The notes under the pieces: generated by a model
The model's database searches: none
What the model saw: only the letters and a program-made list of their open reading frames with translations
What the model was told of the DNA's origin: nothing
Shown: piece after piece, positions 52,735 through 60,767 of the stretch
Layout of the letters: each line of letters begins with the position of its first letter
Position numbering within the stretch: position 1 is the stretch's first letter
Made by a program: the position numbers and the translations under genes
NCBI GenBank assembly: GCA_964370755.1
Contig: CAYJKL010000001.1
Span: 1 to 64,000, forward strand
Direction: 5' to 3'
Origin: CAKOSP01 sp964370755
GTDB taxonomy: Bacteria; Bacillota_I; Bacilli_A; RF39; UBA660
DNA length: 64,000 nucleotides

Positions 52735-53178
52735 ATGCAAAATAATATAATTGATTTTGATACTTATGCTGTTATACCAGGGGTTAATGGTTCAAAAATT
52801 GTTAATAAGTTTAAAGTTTTTTTTGACTATAGAAACGTTAGGTCTATTGTTAATTCTAGTTGTAAGTATTATGGAAGTAGTTTGGATGGCAGAATTAGTG
52901 GATCTAAAGAGATGCTTGGTATTTCGTATAAGGTTCCTATTATTGTTAGCGAAAACTTCAATTTGATATTTTTTCCAACGTCTTCTCCTAGGAGTGATGA
53001 TTGTGTCTGGATAAATTTATGTGCTATTTTAGAATATAAGAGTAAATCTAAAAATTTGGTGTTGGTAACTTTTAAAAATGGTAAAAAAGTGGTCTTAAAT
53101 ATTAGTTTCGGAGTGCTTGAGAAACAAATTTTGAGAGCTTCTCGTTTGGAAAGTATTTTTTTAGCAAGAAAAAGATGA
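52735..53178 (+). CDS. comK: ComK-family competence transcription factor
   Basis: Aligns well with Bacillus ComK: YAVIPGVNGSKI matches the YEVN..IAVLP..DGKI opening. The most conserved segments are SSCKYYGSSLDGRISGS (ComK: RSCRFFGSSYAGRKAGT), KVPIIVSENFNLIFFPTSS and CVWINL. At 147 aa it is shorter than Bacillus ComK (192 aa) by a C-terminal region. The start at 52735 follows GGGGGA by 7 bp; an ATG four codons upstream is inside that site. It takes the position of yaaA (S4 domain) between dnaN and recF. Its DNA-binding role is by family. Confidence 0.85.
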   Translation: MQNNIIDFDTYAVIPGVNGSKIVNKFKVFFDYRNVRSIVNSSCKYYGSSLDGRISGSKEMLGISYKVPIIVSENFNLIFFPTSSPRSDDCVWINLCAILEYKSKSKNLVLVTFKNGKKVVLNISFGVLEKQILRASRLESIFLARKR

Positions 53179-53279
53179 TTTTTCTTTTTTTATAGGTGAA
53201 TTTATGATATAATTATAATGTGTATAGGAGTACGTAAAATAGATGTAAGTATTCTAAAAATATCATTTATGGGGTAAAT

Positions 53280-54383
53280 ATGGAATTAACTAATATTAAA
53301 CTTAATAATTTTAGAAATTATGAGAAGCTAGATTTAAAATTTTCTAAAAATTATAATATTTTTTATGGAAATAATGGATCTGGAAAAACTAATTTAGTAG
53401 AAGCTATATATTTACTTGCACTTACTAAATCGTTTCGAGTAAATGATGATAAATTAATGATTAAACTTGGTGAAAATGGGCTTTTAGTTGAAGGAAAAGT
53501 TAAAACTAAAGTTAACACTAGGTATAAAATTTCTATAGATAAAGAAGGTAATAAAATTACCACTATAGATAATGGAAAAAGCAGTTTAATCAGTGATTAT
53601 ATTTCTAATATTAATGTTATTTTGTTTAATCCAGAGGATGTTAATTTAATTAATAATACACCAACAGAGAGAAGAAAGTTACTTAATATTGAAATTAGTA
53701 AAATGAATAAGGAATATTTACTGTTACTAAACACTTATAATAAAATTTTAAAGCATCGTAATTCGTATTTAAAAGACGCCTCAGCGCGCAAAAATTTATC
53801 TATTGAGTATTTAGATGTTCTTACTAGTAAACTCATCGAAATGGGGCTTAAAATAAGAAATTATAGAGAAACCTTTATTAAAGATATAAATAACTATATT
53901 TCTAATATTTATAAAGATATATTTGGTTATGGGGAACTTAAAGTTACTTATGTAAGTGAGTTTTTGAATAAAGATGCTGTAAAAATTAGTGAAAATTTTG
54001 CAAAAAATTATAAGAAAGAACTACAATTTGGTAAAACTCTTCTTGGAGTTCATCATGATGATATAGTATTTATACTTGATGGAGTTAAACTTAAAGACTT
54101 TGGAAGTGTTGGACAACATAAAAATAGTATAATTGCTTTTAAACTTGCAGAAATAGAAATGATAAAAAAAGAAAAAAATGAGAATCCTATACTTATTTTA
54201 GATGATTTATTTAGTGAAATTGACAGTGAAAAAGCTAGGAATATAATTAAAATACTAGATAATAACATTCAAGTATTTATTACTACTACTAGTATTGATA
54301 ATGTAGTTGGTTTAGATATAAAAAAAAGTAAGTCATTTAAAGTAACTAAAGGAAAAATTGAGGAGGAAAGAAATGGAAAATAA
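53280..54383 (+). CDS. recF: DNA replication and repair protein RecF
   Basis: ABC-type ATPase loading RecA at gaps. The 367-aa protein has FYGNNGSGKTNLVEAIYLLAL (Walker A), and the C-terminal signature near SVGQHKNSIIAFKLAEI with PILILDDLFSEIDSEK (Walker B). It overlaps gyrB by 11 bp, the usual origin-region order. Confidence 0.97.
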   Translation: MELTNIKLNNFRNYEKLDLKFSKNYNIFYGNNGSGKTNLVEAIYLLALTKSFRVNDDKLMIKLGENGLLVEGKVKTKVNTRYKISIDKEGNKITTIDNGKSSLISDYISNINVILFNPEDVNLINNTPTERRKLLNIEISKMNKEYLLLLNTYNKILKHRNSYLKDASARKNLSIEYLDVLTSKLIEMGLKIRNYRETFIKDINNYISNIYKDIFGYGELKVTYVSEFLNKDAVKISENFAKNYKKELQFGKTLLGVHHDDIVFILDGVKLKDFGSVGQHKNSIIAFKLAEIEMIKKEKNENPILILDDLFSEIDSEKARNIIKILDNNIQVFITTTSIDNVVGLDIKKSKSFKVTKGKIEEERNGK

Positions 54384-56298
54384 TGTAAATTATGGCGATA
54401 GTGATATTCAAGTACTTGAAGGCCTAGAAGCCGTAAGAAAAAGACCTGGTATGTACATTGGTACAACTAGTGAAAAAGGTCTTCATCATCTTGTTTGGGA
54501 AATTGTTGATAATGCTGTTGATGAAGCTTTAGCTGGATATTGTGATGATATTGAAGTTACTATTGAAAAAGGTAATATAATTTGTGTTAAAGATGATGGT
54601 AGAGGTATTCCAACGGGAACTAATGCAAAAACTGGATTATCTACTGTTGAAACTATATTTACAGTACTTCATGCTGGAGGTAAATTTGGAGGAGAAGGAT
54701 ATAAAGTATCTGGAGGTCTTCATGGTGTAGGTGCATCAGTTGTTAATGCCTTATCTACTTGGCTTGAAGTTACTATTAATAGAGATGGTAACACGTACTT
54801 TCAAAGATTTGAAAATGGAGGTACTGCAACTGAACCGCTAAAAATTATAGGTAATTATGAAGACGATAGATCAGGATCTATGATTAGATTTAAAGCTGAT
54901 CCTGAAATATTTAAGGAAACTACTGTGTATAACTATGATACTCTTCATAAAAGATTACAAGAAATTGCATTCTTAAATAAAGGTCTTAGAATTATTTTAA
55001 CTGACGACCGTGAAGATGATAAAAAAGATACATTTTTATATAATGGTGGTATTATTGAGTATGTAAACCTACTTAATAAAATTAAAAAGCCTTTACATGA
55101 AAATGTTATATATGTTGAAGGAGAAGAAGCTGGAATTTCCCTAGAAATAGCGCTTCAATATAATGATAGTTACAATCAATCAATATATTCATATACAAAT
55201 AATATTAACACTCATGAAGGTGGAACTCATGAAGATGGTGTTAAGAATGCTTTAACTAGAATTATTAATAATTATGCTAAAAGTAATAAAATTTTAAAAG
55301 ATAATGAAGAATCATTATTAGGTGATGATTGCCGTGAAGGAATTACAATGGTTATATCTTGTAAACATCCTGATCCTCAGTTTGAAGGACAAACTAAAAC
55401 TAAACTTGGGAATGCTGAAGTTAGAAAAATAGCAAGTGATGTATTTAGTGAAGGTTTTGAAAGATTTTTACTTGAAAATCCTCCAGTTGCTAAGCAAATA
55501 GTTGAAAAAGCTATGACAGCTTCTAGAGCAAGAATGGCTGCTAAAAAAGCTAGAGAGTTTGCTAGACGTAAAGGTGGTCTTGAGATTACTAATCAATGGG
55601 GAAAACTTACTGACTGTTCTTCGAAAGATCCTAGTATTTCTGAACTATTTATAGTCGAAGGGGATTCTGCAGGTGGTTCTGCTAAAGGTGGAAGAGACCC
55701 TAAAACTCAAGCAATACTTCCTCTTAGAGGTAAAATATTAAATGTTGAAAAAGCTAGACTTGATAAAGCACTCGCAAATGAAGAGATTAGAAGTTTAATT
55801 ACAGCATTTGGTACTGGTATTGGTGAAGATTTCGATGTTGAGAAACTTAGATATCATAAAATAATTATCATGACTGATGCCGATGTTGATGGATCTCATA
55901 TTAGAACTCTTCTTTTAACACTATTTTATCGTATGTTTAAGAAGATTATAGAAGATGGGTATGTTTATATAGCACAGCCACCTTTATACAACATTAAGCA
56001 TGGTAAAACGACTAAATACGCACTTAATGATGAAGAGTTAAATGCATATATGAGTACATTACCTGAAAATGTAAGAGCTAAAGCTGAAGTTGGAAGAAAC
56101 AAAGGACTTGGTGAAATGGATGCTCATGAACTTTGTGACACTACAATGAATATTGAAAATAGAACATTATTAAAAGTAACAATAGAAGATGCTATCTTAG
56201 CAGATAAAGTATTTGAAACACTTATGGGTGAAGAAGTTGAACCTAGAAGAGAGTTTATAGAAACTAATGCTAGATATGCTGAAAATATAGATGTATAG
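54373..56298 (+). CDS. gyrB: DNA gyrase subunit B
   Basis: ATPase half of gyrase. The 641-aa protein has the GHKL ATP site (VDNAVDEALAG, DDGRGIPTG, GGKFGGEGYKVSGGLHGVG) and the TOPRIM core (VEGDSAGGSAKGGRDPKTQA, MTDADVDGSHIRTLLLT). The ATG at 54373 follows AGGAGG inside the end of recF. Full length. Confidence 0.98.
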   Translation: MENNVNYGDSDIQVLEGLEAVRKRPGMYIGTTSEKGLHHLVWEIVDNAVDEALAGYCDDIEVTIEKGNIICVKDDGRGIPTGTNAKTGLSTVETIFTVLHAGGKFGGEGYKVSGGLHGVGASVVNALSTWLEVTINRDGNTYFQRFENGGTATEPLKIIGNYEDDRSGSMIRFKADPEIFKETTVYNYDTLHKRLQEIAFLNKGLRIILTDDREDDKKDTFLYNGGIIEYVNLLNKIKKPLHENVIYVEGEEAGISLEIALQYNDSYNQSIYSYTNNINTHEGGTHEDGVKNALTRIINNYAKSNKILKDNEESLLGDDCREGITMVISCKHPDPQFEGQTKTKLGNAEVRKIASDVFSEGFERFLLENPPVAKQIVEKAMTASRARMAAKKAREFARRKGGLEITNQWGKLTDCSSKDPSISELFIVEGDSAGGSAKGGRDPKTQAILPLRGKILNVEKARLDKALANEEIRSLITAFGTGIGEDFDVEKLRYHKIIIMTDADVDGSHIRTLLLTLFYRMFKKIIEDGYVYIAQPPLYNIKHGKTTKYALNDEELNAYMSTLPENVRAKAEVGRNKGLGEMDAHELCDTTMNIENRTLLKVTIEDAILADKVFETLMGEEVEPRREFIETNARYAENIDV

Positions 56299-56310
56299 GA
56301 GGTGCTTATA

Positions 56311-58788
56311 ATGGATAAATTAGAACAACAAAATATAGTTAATGAAATGGAAAAATCGTTTCTTGAATATTCAATGAGTGTTATTATTTCAAGAGCACTT
56401 CCAGACTTAAGAGATGGTTTAAAACCAGTTCATAGAAGAATACTTTATGCGATGCATGAAGATGGTTTAACACCAGATAAAATGTTTAAAAAAAGTGCAA
56501 CTACTGTAGGTAATGTACTTGGTAGATATCATCCACATGGTGATTCATCAGTATATGACTCAATGGTTAGAATGGCACAAGATTTTAGTTATAGATATCC
56601 TTTAGTTGAAGGACATGGTAACTTTGGTTCAATAGATGGTGATGGAGCTGCGGCATATCGTTATACAGAGGCAAGATTACAAAAATTATCTTTAGAACTT
56701 CTTAGAGATATTAATAAGGATACTGTTGATTTTGAAGCAAACTTTGATAATTCTAGAAAAGAACCTAAAGTATTACCTTCTAGATATCCAAATATACTAG
56801 TAAATGGTACTATGGGTATTGCAGTTGGTATGGCTACTAACATTCCTCCACATAATTTAGGAGAAGTAATTGATGGTTGTGTAGCTTTTATTGATAATAA
56901 TGAAATAACTATTCCAGAACTTATGGAATACGTAAAAGGTCCTGATTTTCCAACATCTGCTTCAATACTTGGTAATTCTGGTATAAGAAAAGCTTATGAA
57001 ACTGGAAGAGGTTCAATTACTATTAGAGGTAAAGCTGAAATTATTGAGAAAAATAATAAATCTCAAATAATTATTACTGAACTTCCTTATCAAGTTAATA
57101 AGAAAAATTTCCAAGAAAAGATTGGACAACTTGTAAGAGATAAAATAATTGATGGAATAGCAGATTTAAATGATGAATCTACGCTTAAAAATGGTATTAA
57201 AGTAGTTGTAACTCTTAAAAGAGATGCAAATGCTAATGTAGTACTTAATAACCTTTATAAACATACACAATTACAAACATCTTATGGTATTAATTTACTT
57301 ATGTTAGATGAAGGTGAACCAAAAACACTAAATTTAAAAGAAATTATAGAAAAATATACAAATTATCAGAAAGTTGTTATTGTTAGAAGAACTAAATTTG
57401 AACTAGCTAAGGCTGAGCGTCGTGTTCACATCTTAGAAGGTTTAAAAATAGCTCTTGATAATATAGATGAAGTTATTAAACTTATTAGGGCTGCTGCTAC
57501 AGATGAAGAAGCTAAAAATGGATTAATGACTAAGTTTGGATTATCTGAAATACAAGCTGAAGCAATACTTGAAATGAAACTTAGAAGACTTACGGGTCTT
57601 GAAAAATCTAAGATTGAAGATGAACTTGCTGAGCTTATGAAGGAAATAGATCGTTTAAGAGGTATTCTTGCTGATGAAGCTAAAGTTTTAGCTATTATTA
57701 AAGAAGAATTACTAGAAATTAAACATAAATATAATGATGAAAGAAGAACTAATATAGATATGACGGCTATAGAATTCATTGAAGATGAGTCGCTTATACC
57801 TGAAGAAAATATAATTGTAATGCTTACAAAAGCTGGTTATATTAAACGTACACTTCCTGGAGAGTTTAAAACTCAAAACAGAGGTGGTGTTGGTATTAAA
57901 GGTATGACTACTAATGAAGAAGATATAGTTGAGCAACTTATTAACTTATCAACACATGATTATATATTATTCTTTACAAATAAAGGAAAAGTATATAGAC
58001 TTAAGGGATATGAAATACCAGAATTTGGTAGAACTGCTAAAGGAATTCCTATTGTTAATTTACTACAACTTGAAAATGATGAAAAAATTAGTTCTGTTAT
58101 ACAAATTAAGAATGATGAAGCTAAAAAGTATTTATTATTTTCTACTAAAACAGGTGTAGTTAAAAAGACTTTAATAGAAGAATTTAGTAATATTAGAACT
58201 ACTGGTAAGATATCTATTAATTTAAGAGAAAATGATGAGCTTATTGCTGTTAGAAAAACTTCTGGCGAAGATATGATTCTTTTAGGGTCTAATGCAGGTC
58301 GTATGGTTAAATTCCTAGAAAGTGAACTAAGACCTATGGGAAGAACTGCATCAGGCGTTAGAGGTATTAATTTAGGCGAAGCTGAATGTGTTTGTGCTGA
58401 AGTTGTGTCTGAAGATGATCTTATCTTGTTATTAACAGAAAAAGGATATGGTAAGAAGACATTTGTAAGTGAGTTTAGACAAACTAAACGTGGTTCTAAA
58501 GGTGTTAAAGCACTTAATATTACTGATAAAAATGGTGCATTAATATCTGTTAAAGTATTAAATGATGAAAATGAATTAGTACTTATGACAAATGTTGGTT
58601 TGACAATTAGAATGCCTCTTGAACAGATTTCTACATTAGGTAGAGTTACTCAAGGGTTAAGATTAATTAATTTAAAAGATAATCAACAAGTATCAAGTGC
58701 TGTATTACTAAAAATTGAACAAGAAGAAATAGAAACTGATTCAGAAACAAATGAATCAGAAGAAAATGAAGAAATTAGCGAAAGCTAG
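56311..58788 (+). CDS. gyrA: DNA gyrase subunit A
   Basis: Breaks and rejoins DNA in gyrase. The 825-aa protein has the HTH/active-site region GRYHPHGDSSVYDSMVRMAQ, AAAYRYTEARL with the catalytic Tyr, and a six-bladed C-terminal wrapping domain containing a degenerate GyrA box (TQNRGGVGIKG). The start at 56311 follows AGGAGGTG; a GTG three codons earlier is part of it. It ends with an acidic tail. Confidence 0.98.
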   Translation: MDKLEQQNIVNEMEKSFLEYSMSVIISRALPDLRDGLKPVHRRILYAMHEDGLTPDKMFKKSATTVGNVLGRYHPHGDSSVYDSMVRMAQDFSYRYPLVEGHGNFGSIDGDGAAAYRYTEARLQKLSLELLRDINKDTVDFEANFDNSRKEPKVLPSRYPNILVNGTMGIAVGMATNIPPHNLGEVIDGCVAFIDNNEITIPELMEYVKGPDFPTSASILGNSGIRKAYETGRGSITIRGKAEIIEKNNKSQIIITELPYQVNKKNFQEKIGQLVRDKIIDGIADLNDESTLKNGIKVVVTLKRDANANVVLNNLYKHTQLQTSYGINLLMLDEGEPKTLNLKEIIEKYTNYQKVVIVRRTKFELAKAERRVHILEGLKIALDNIDEVIKLIRAAATDEEAKNGLMTKFGLSEIQAEAILEMKLRRLTGLEKSKIEDELAELMKEIDRLRGILADEAKVLAIIKEELLEIKHKYNDERRTNIDMTAIEFIEDESLIPEENIIVMLTKAGYIKRTLPGEFKTQNRGGVGIKGMTTNEEDIVEQLINLSTHDYILFFTNKGKVYRLKGYEIPEFGRTAKGIPIVNLLQLENDEKISSVIQIKNDEAKKYLLFSTKTGVVKKTLIEEFSNIRTTGKISINLRENDELIAVRKTSGEDMILLGSNAGRMVKFLESELRPMGRTASGVRGINLGEAECVCAEVVSEDDLILLLTEKGYGKKTFVSEFRQTKRGSKGVKALNITDKNGALISVKVLNDENELVLMTNVGLTIRMPLEQISTLGRVTQGLRLINLKDNQQVSSAVLLKIEQEEIETDSETNESEENEEISES

Positions 58789-58799
58789 TTTTTTTTTTA
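58775..58799 (+). terminator. short terminator after gyrA
   Basis: TAGC GAAA GCTA, a small stem capped by a stable GNRA tetraloop, overlaps the gyrA stop and is followed by a run of ten T residues. Confidence 0.55.
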
Positions 58800-58852
58800 C
58801 TTGCTCTGCTCTATTGGTTTTCAATTTATATTAATATATTATGTAAACTGAA

Positions 58853-58868
58853 TATTTCCCGGGAAATA
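58853..58868. promoter_or_regulatory. Noc-binding site 1
   Basis: Perfect palindrome ATTTCCCGGGAAAT at 58854-58867, flanked by T and A. The same 14-bp word is the published Noc-binding sequence of Bacillus subtilis. Confidence 0.85.
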
Positions 58869-58897
58869 AAATTGTGAATAAATATAACGTTATTAAC

Positions 58898-58927
58898 ATA
58901 AAAATATTTCCCGGGAAATATTTTTAT
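58898..58927. promoter_or_regulatory. Noc-binding site 2, extended palindrome
   Basis: ATTTCCCGGGAAAT at 58906-58919 forms the centre of a 30-bp perfect palindrome whose arms add ATAAAAAT/ATTTTTAT. A TTATTAAC word lies just before it but out of phase with the other units. Confidence 0.85.
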
Positions 58928-58993
58928 ATGTTATGTAACCCAAAATATTTCCCAAATTATAAAATTTTGTATAAATTTGTATGTTATGTTAAC

Positions 58994-59017
58994 AAATTAT
59001 TTCCCGGGAAATAATTT
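58994..59017. promoter_or_regulatory. Noc-binding site 3
   Basis: ATTTCCCGGGAAAT at 58999-59012, the centre of a 24-bp perfect palindrome with AAATT/AATTT arms. Confidence 0.85.
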
Positions 59018-59368
59018 CGTTGCAACCAATTATTATGTAAACTAATTATTTTCCAAAAATAAGTTAAGTTCTCTTATCAATATTTAATGATATATACCTG
59101 GCAAAATTTGTGTTTTTAAATAATATTATGTAAACCAAATTCTTAAGCTAGCTAATGCTCTTTTGTTTATTCTTATTTTTTTTAAAGTAGCTTAATATAT
59201 TTCATTATTTATTTATAATTTGAATGATAGATATGTATTATAATTTCAATTATTCGTTTTTAAATTTATTATATATTTCTATTATAATATATTTTTTAAA
59301 TTATTAGTTATATATATTAACAGATTGATCTTTCGTATTTATTATAGTATATATCCTTAATTTTTACG
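59018..59368. other. AT-rich spacer between Noc-site and parS clusters
   Basis: About 350 bp of mostly A/T sequence holding two more TTATGTAAAC copies (59033, 59126). I see no gene, promoter or strong hairpin in it. No open reading frame has a ribosome site. Confidence 0.6.
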
Positions 59369-59373
59369 AACAA

Positions 59374-59389
59374 TGTTCCACGTGGAACA
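59374..59389. promoter_or_regulatory. parS site 1
   Basis: TGTTCCACGTGGAACA, matching the chromosomal ParB-binding consensus TGTTNCACGTGAAACA but fully symmetric. Arms extend to AACAATG/CATTGTT and are followed by T residues, so it can also fold as a terminator. Confidence 0.9.
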
Positions 59390-59488
59390 TTGTTTTTTTG
59401 TTGTATGTGTTATATATTGATATATTTTATGTATATTGATTCAAATTTTCTTGGCTAGTAGTTATATAATTCATTAAAATATATTCAA

Positions 59489-59504
59489 TGTTCCACGTGG
59501 AACA
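59489..59504. promoter_or_regulatory. parS site 2
   Basis: TGTTCCACGTGGAACA with symmetric flanks TCAA/TTGA. TGTTGATAA follows at 59510-59518, 5 bp on. Confidence 0.9.
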
Positions 59505-59627
59505 TTGAGTGTTGATAACTTATACATATATTATTTGAGTTAAATATATATTTAATGTTGTTTTATTTTATTTATTTGTTAATAAAATCACCATTTTTGT
59601 AACTTTATATACTTTTGATGCGTTTGA

Positions 59628-59643
59628 TGTTCCACGTGGAACA
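59628..59643. promoter_or_regulatory. parS site 3
   Basis: TGTTCCACGTGGAACA with symmetric flanks TGA/TCA, a matched change relative to the CAA/TTG of other copies. A related TGTTTATAA follows at 59647. Confidence 0.9.
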
Positions 59644-59735
59644 TCATGTTTATAATGCATTTTTTTAGTCTGTTATTTTAATTATAATATTTCAGTGTTA
59701 ATAAATCCTATCTATTTTTTTTATTACGATTACAA

Positions 59736-59751
59736 TGTTCCACGTGGAACA
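59736..59751. promoter_or_regulatory. parS site 4
   Basis: TGTTCCACGTGGAACA with symmetric flanks CAA/TTG. Confidence 0.9.
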
Positions 59752-59831
59752 TTGGTTATTTTTGTTGGTAACTTTCTCAATATAATTGAGTGTTATTATA
59801 TTTTTTTGCCTAATTTACGCGGAAAATTCAA

Positions 59832-59847
59832 TGTTCCACGTGGAACA
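59832..59847. promoter_or_regulatory. parS site 5
   Basis: TGTTCCACGTGGAACA; flanking symmetry stops at ATG/CAT. TGTTGATAA follows at 59854-59862, 6 bp on. Confidence 0.9.
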
Positions 59848-59946
59848 TCAGCTTGTTGATAACTTATTTTCATGTTCTTTTTTTGATATATTAAATTAAT
59901 GTTAATAAGTTTCCTATAAAATTTAAATAGTATTTTTTTCTTTATA

Positions 59947-59962
59947 TGTTCCACGTGGAACA
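59947..59962. promoter_or_regulatory. parS site 6
   Basis: TGTTCCACGTGGAACA; flanking symmetry stops at ATG/CAT. TGTTGATAA follows at 59968-59976, 5 bp on. Confidence 0.9.
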
Positions 59963-60052
59963 TTAAGTGTTGATAAGTTTTATAACGAGAATGTTTTATT
60001 ATAGATTATTTTGTGTTAATAATATAGTTAAGTATTTAGTATTTCAAAACAA

Positions 60053-60068
60053 TGTTCCACGTGGAACA
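60053..60068. promoter_or_regulatory. parS site 7
   Basis: TGTTCCACGTGGAACA with symmetric flanks AACAA/TTGTT. TGTTAATAA follows 1 bp on. It lies 75 bp before the SRP RNA promoter. Confidence 0.9.
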
Positions 60069-60142
60069 TTGTTAATAATTATCGAATTACTGCACTTTAT
60101 GTGTATATTTTCTTTATTTTATGGCGATTTTATGTTTTTTTC

Positions 60143-60171
60143 TTGTTTTTCAATGTTAATTATGATATAAT
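60143..60171 (+). promoter_or_regulatory. promoter of the SRP RNA gene
   Basis: TTGTTT (60143-60148) and TATAAT (60166-60171) are 17 bp apart, with TG before the -10. Transcription would begin about 60178, at the 5' arm of the RNA. Confidence 0.75.
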
Positions 60172-60177
60172 TTATAC

Positions 60178-60254
60178 GTGCAACAAATATATTGTAATCT
60201 GGTCAGGATCGGAAGATAGCAGCCACGTCAATCCCTATTTGTGTGCACTTTTTT
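60178..60254 (+). ncRNA. ffs: signal recognition particle RNA (4.5S type)
   Basis: Core GGTCAGGATCGGAAGATAGC with the GGAA tetraloop and the internal-loop A/C pattern bound by Ffh. The ends pair: GTGCA ACAAATA (60178-60189) with TATTTGT GTGCAC (60236-60247), then a T run ends the transcript. It is the short, Alu-less form. The position next to tadA and dnaX is as in Bacillus (scr). Confidence 0.93.
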
Positions 60255-60267
60255 TATAGGAGAATTT

Positions 60268-60681
60268 ATGAATTATATGTTGGAGGCTTTGAATGAAGCA
60301 AAATTAGCTTTTTTAGAAGATGAGGTGCCTGTAGGTGCTGTTTTGGTTAAAAATGGCGAAATAATTGTGAAAAAACATAATGATCGTGAGAAAAATAATA
60401 ATATACTTAGTCATGCTGAAATAATGTGTATAATTGAAGCTAATAAAATTGAAAAAACTTGGAAATTGTATGATTATGATTTATATGTAACTTTAAAACC
60501 ATGTTCTATGTGTGAAGCTGTTATAAAACAAGCAAGAATTAAAAATGTTTACTATTTATCTGATAAATTAGAAATTAAAAATGATTACAACCGAACAAAT
60601 GTTTGTAAAATGAATTTATCAGATGATTTATTGACTGAGTATCATCAGATTTTGTCTGATTTCTTTAAAAATAAGCGATAA
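60268..60681 (+). CDS. tadA: tRNA adenosine(34) deaminase TadA
   Basis: Makes inosine at the wobble base of tRNA-Arg(ACG). The 137-aa protein has the zinc/catalytic LSHAEIMCI (His, Glu) and LKPCSMCEAV (two Cys). The ATG at 60268 follows AGGAGAA; the GTG-started extension upstream would lie in the SRP RNA. Confidence 0.93.
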   Translation: MNYMLEALNEAKLAFLEDEVPVGAVLVKNGEIIVKKHNDREKNNNILSHAEIMCIIEANKIEKTWKLYDYDLYVTLKPCSMCEAVIKQARIKNVYYLSDKLEIKNDYNRTNVCKMNLSDDLLTEYHQILSDFFKNKR

Positions 60682-60767
60682 ATTTTAATATTTTGATAAA
60701 TTTGCTTATTGTGTAGACTTATTTGTGTCAATTTGATAAAATTATATTGATGGGAGTTAGGGGTAAT

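Larger units (their letters stand above)
58839..59135. repeat. five TTATGTAAAC-like elements, four phased to Noc-box positions
   Basis: Plus-strand copies are TTATGTAAAC (58839), TTATGTAACC (58931), TTATGTTAAC (58984), TTATGTAAAC (59033) and TTATGTAAAC (59126). The first four are followed 5-6 bp later by ATTTCCCGGGAAAT (58854), ATTTCCCAAAT (58947, half site), ATTTCCCGGGAAAT (58999) and ATTTTCC (59048, decayed). The fifth has no box after it. The unit is thus TTATGTAAAC-N5/6-Noc box. I know no protein for the 10-bp word. Confidence 0.75.

Noticed and set aside
59374..60068. CRISPR array suggested by regularly spaced identical repeats
   Set aside because: Repeats are only 16-22 bp and full palindromes matching parS; spacers are about 80-120 bp, AT-rich and unequal; no cas genes nearby.
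59967..60170. 67-codon reading frame on the plus strand after gyrA
   Set aside because: It runs through parS site 7, has no ribosome site and reads as low-complexity hydrophobic sequence from AT-rich DNA.
60241..60267. N-terminal extension of TadA from a GTG
   Set aside because: It would start inside the SRP RNA and its terminator; the ATG at 60268 follows AGGAGAA.
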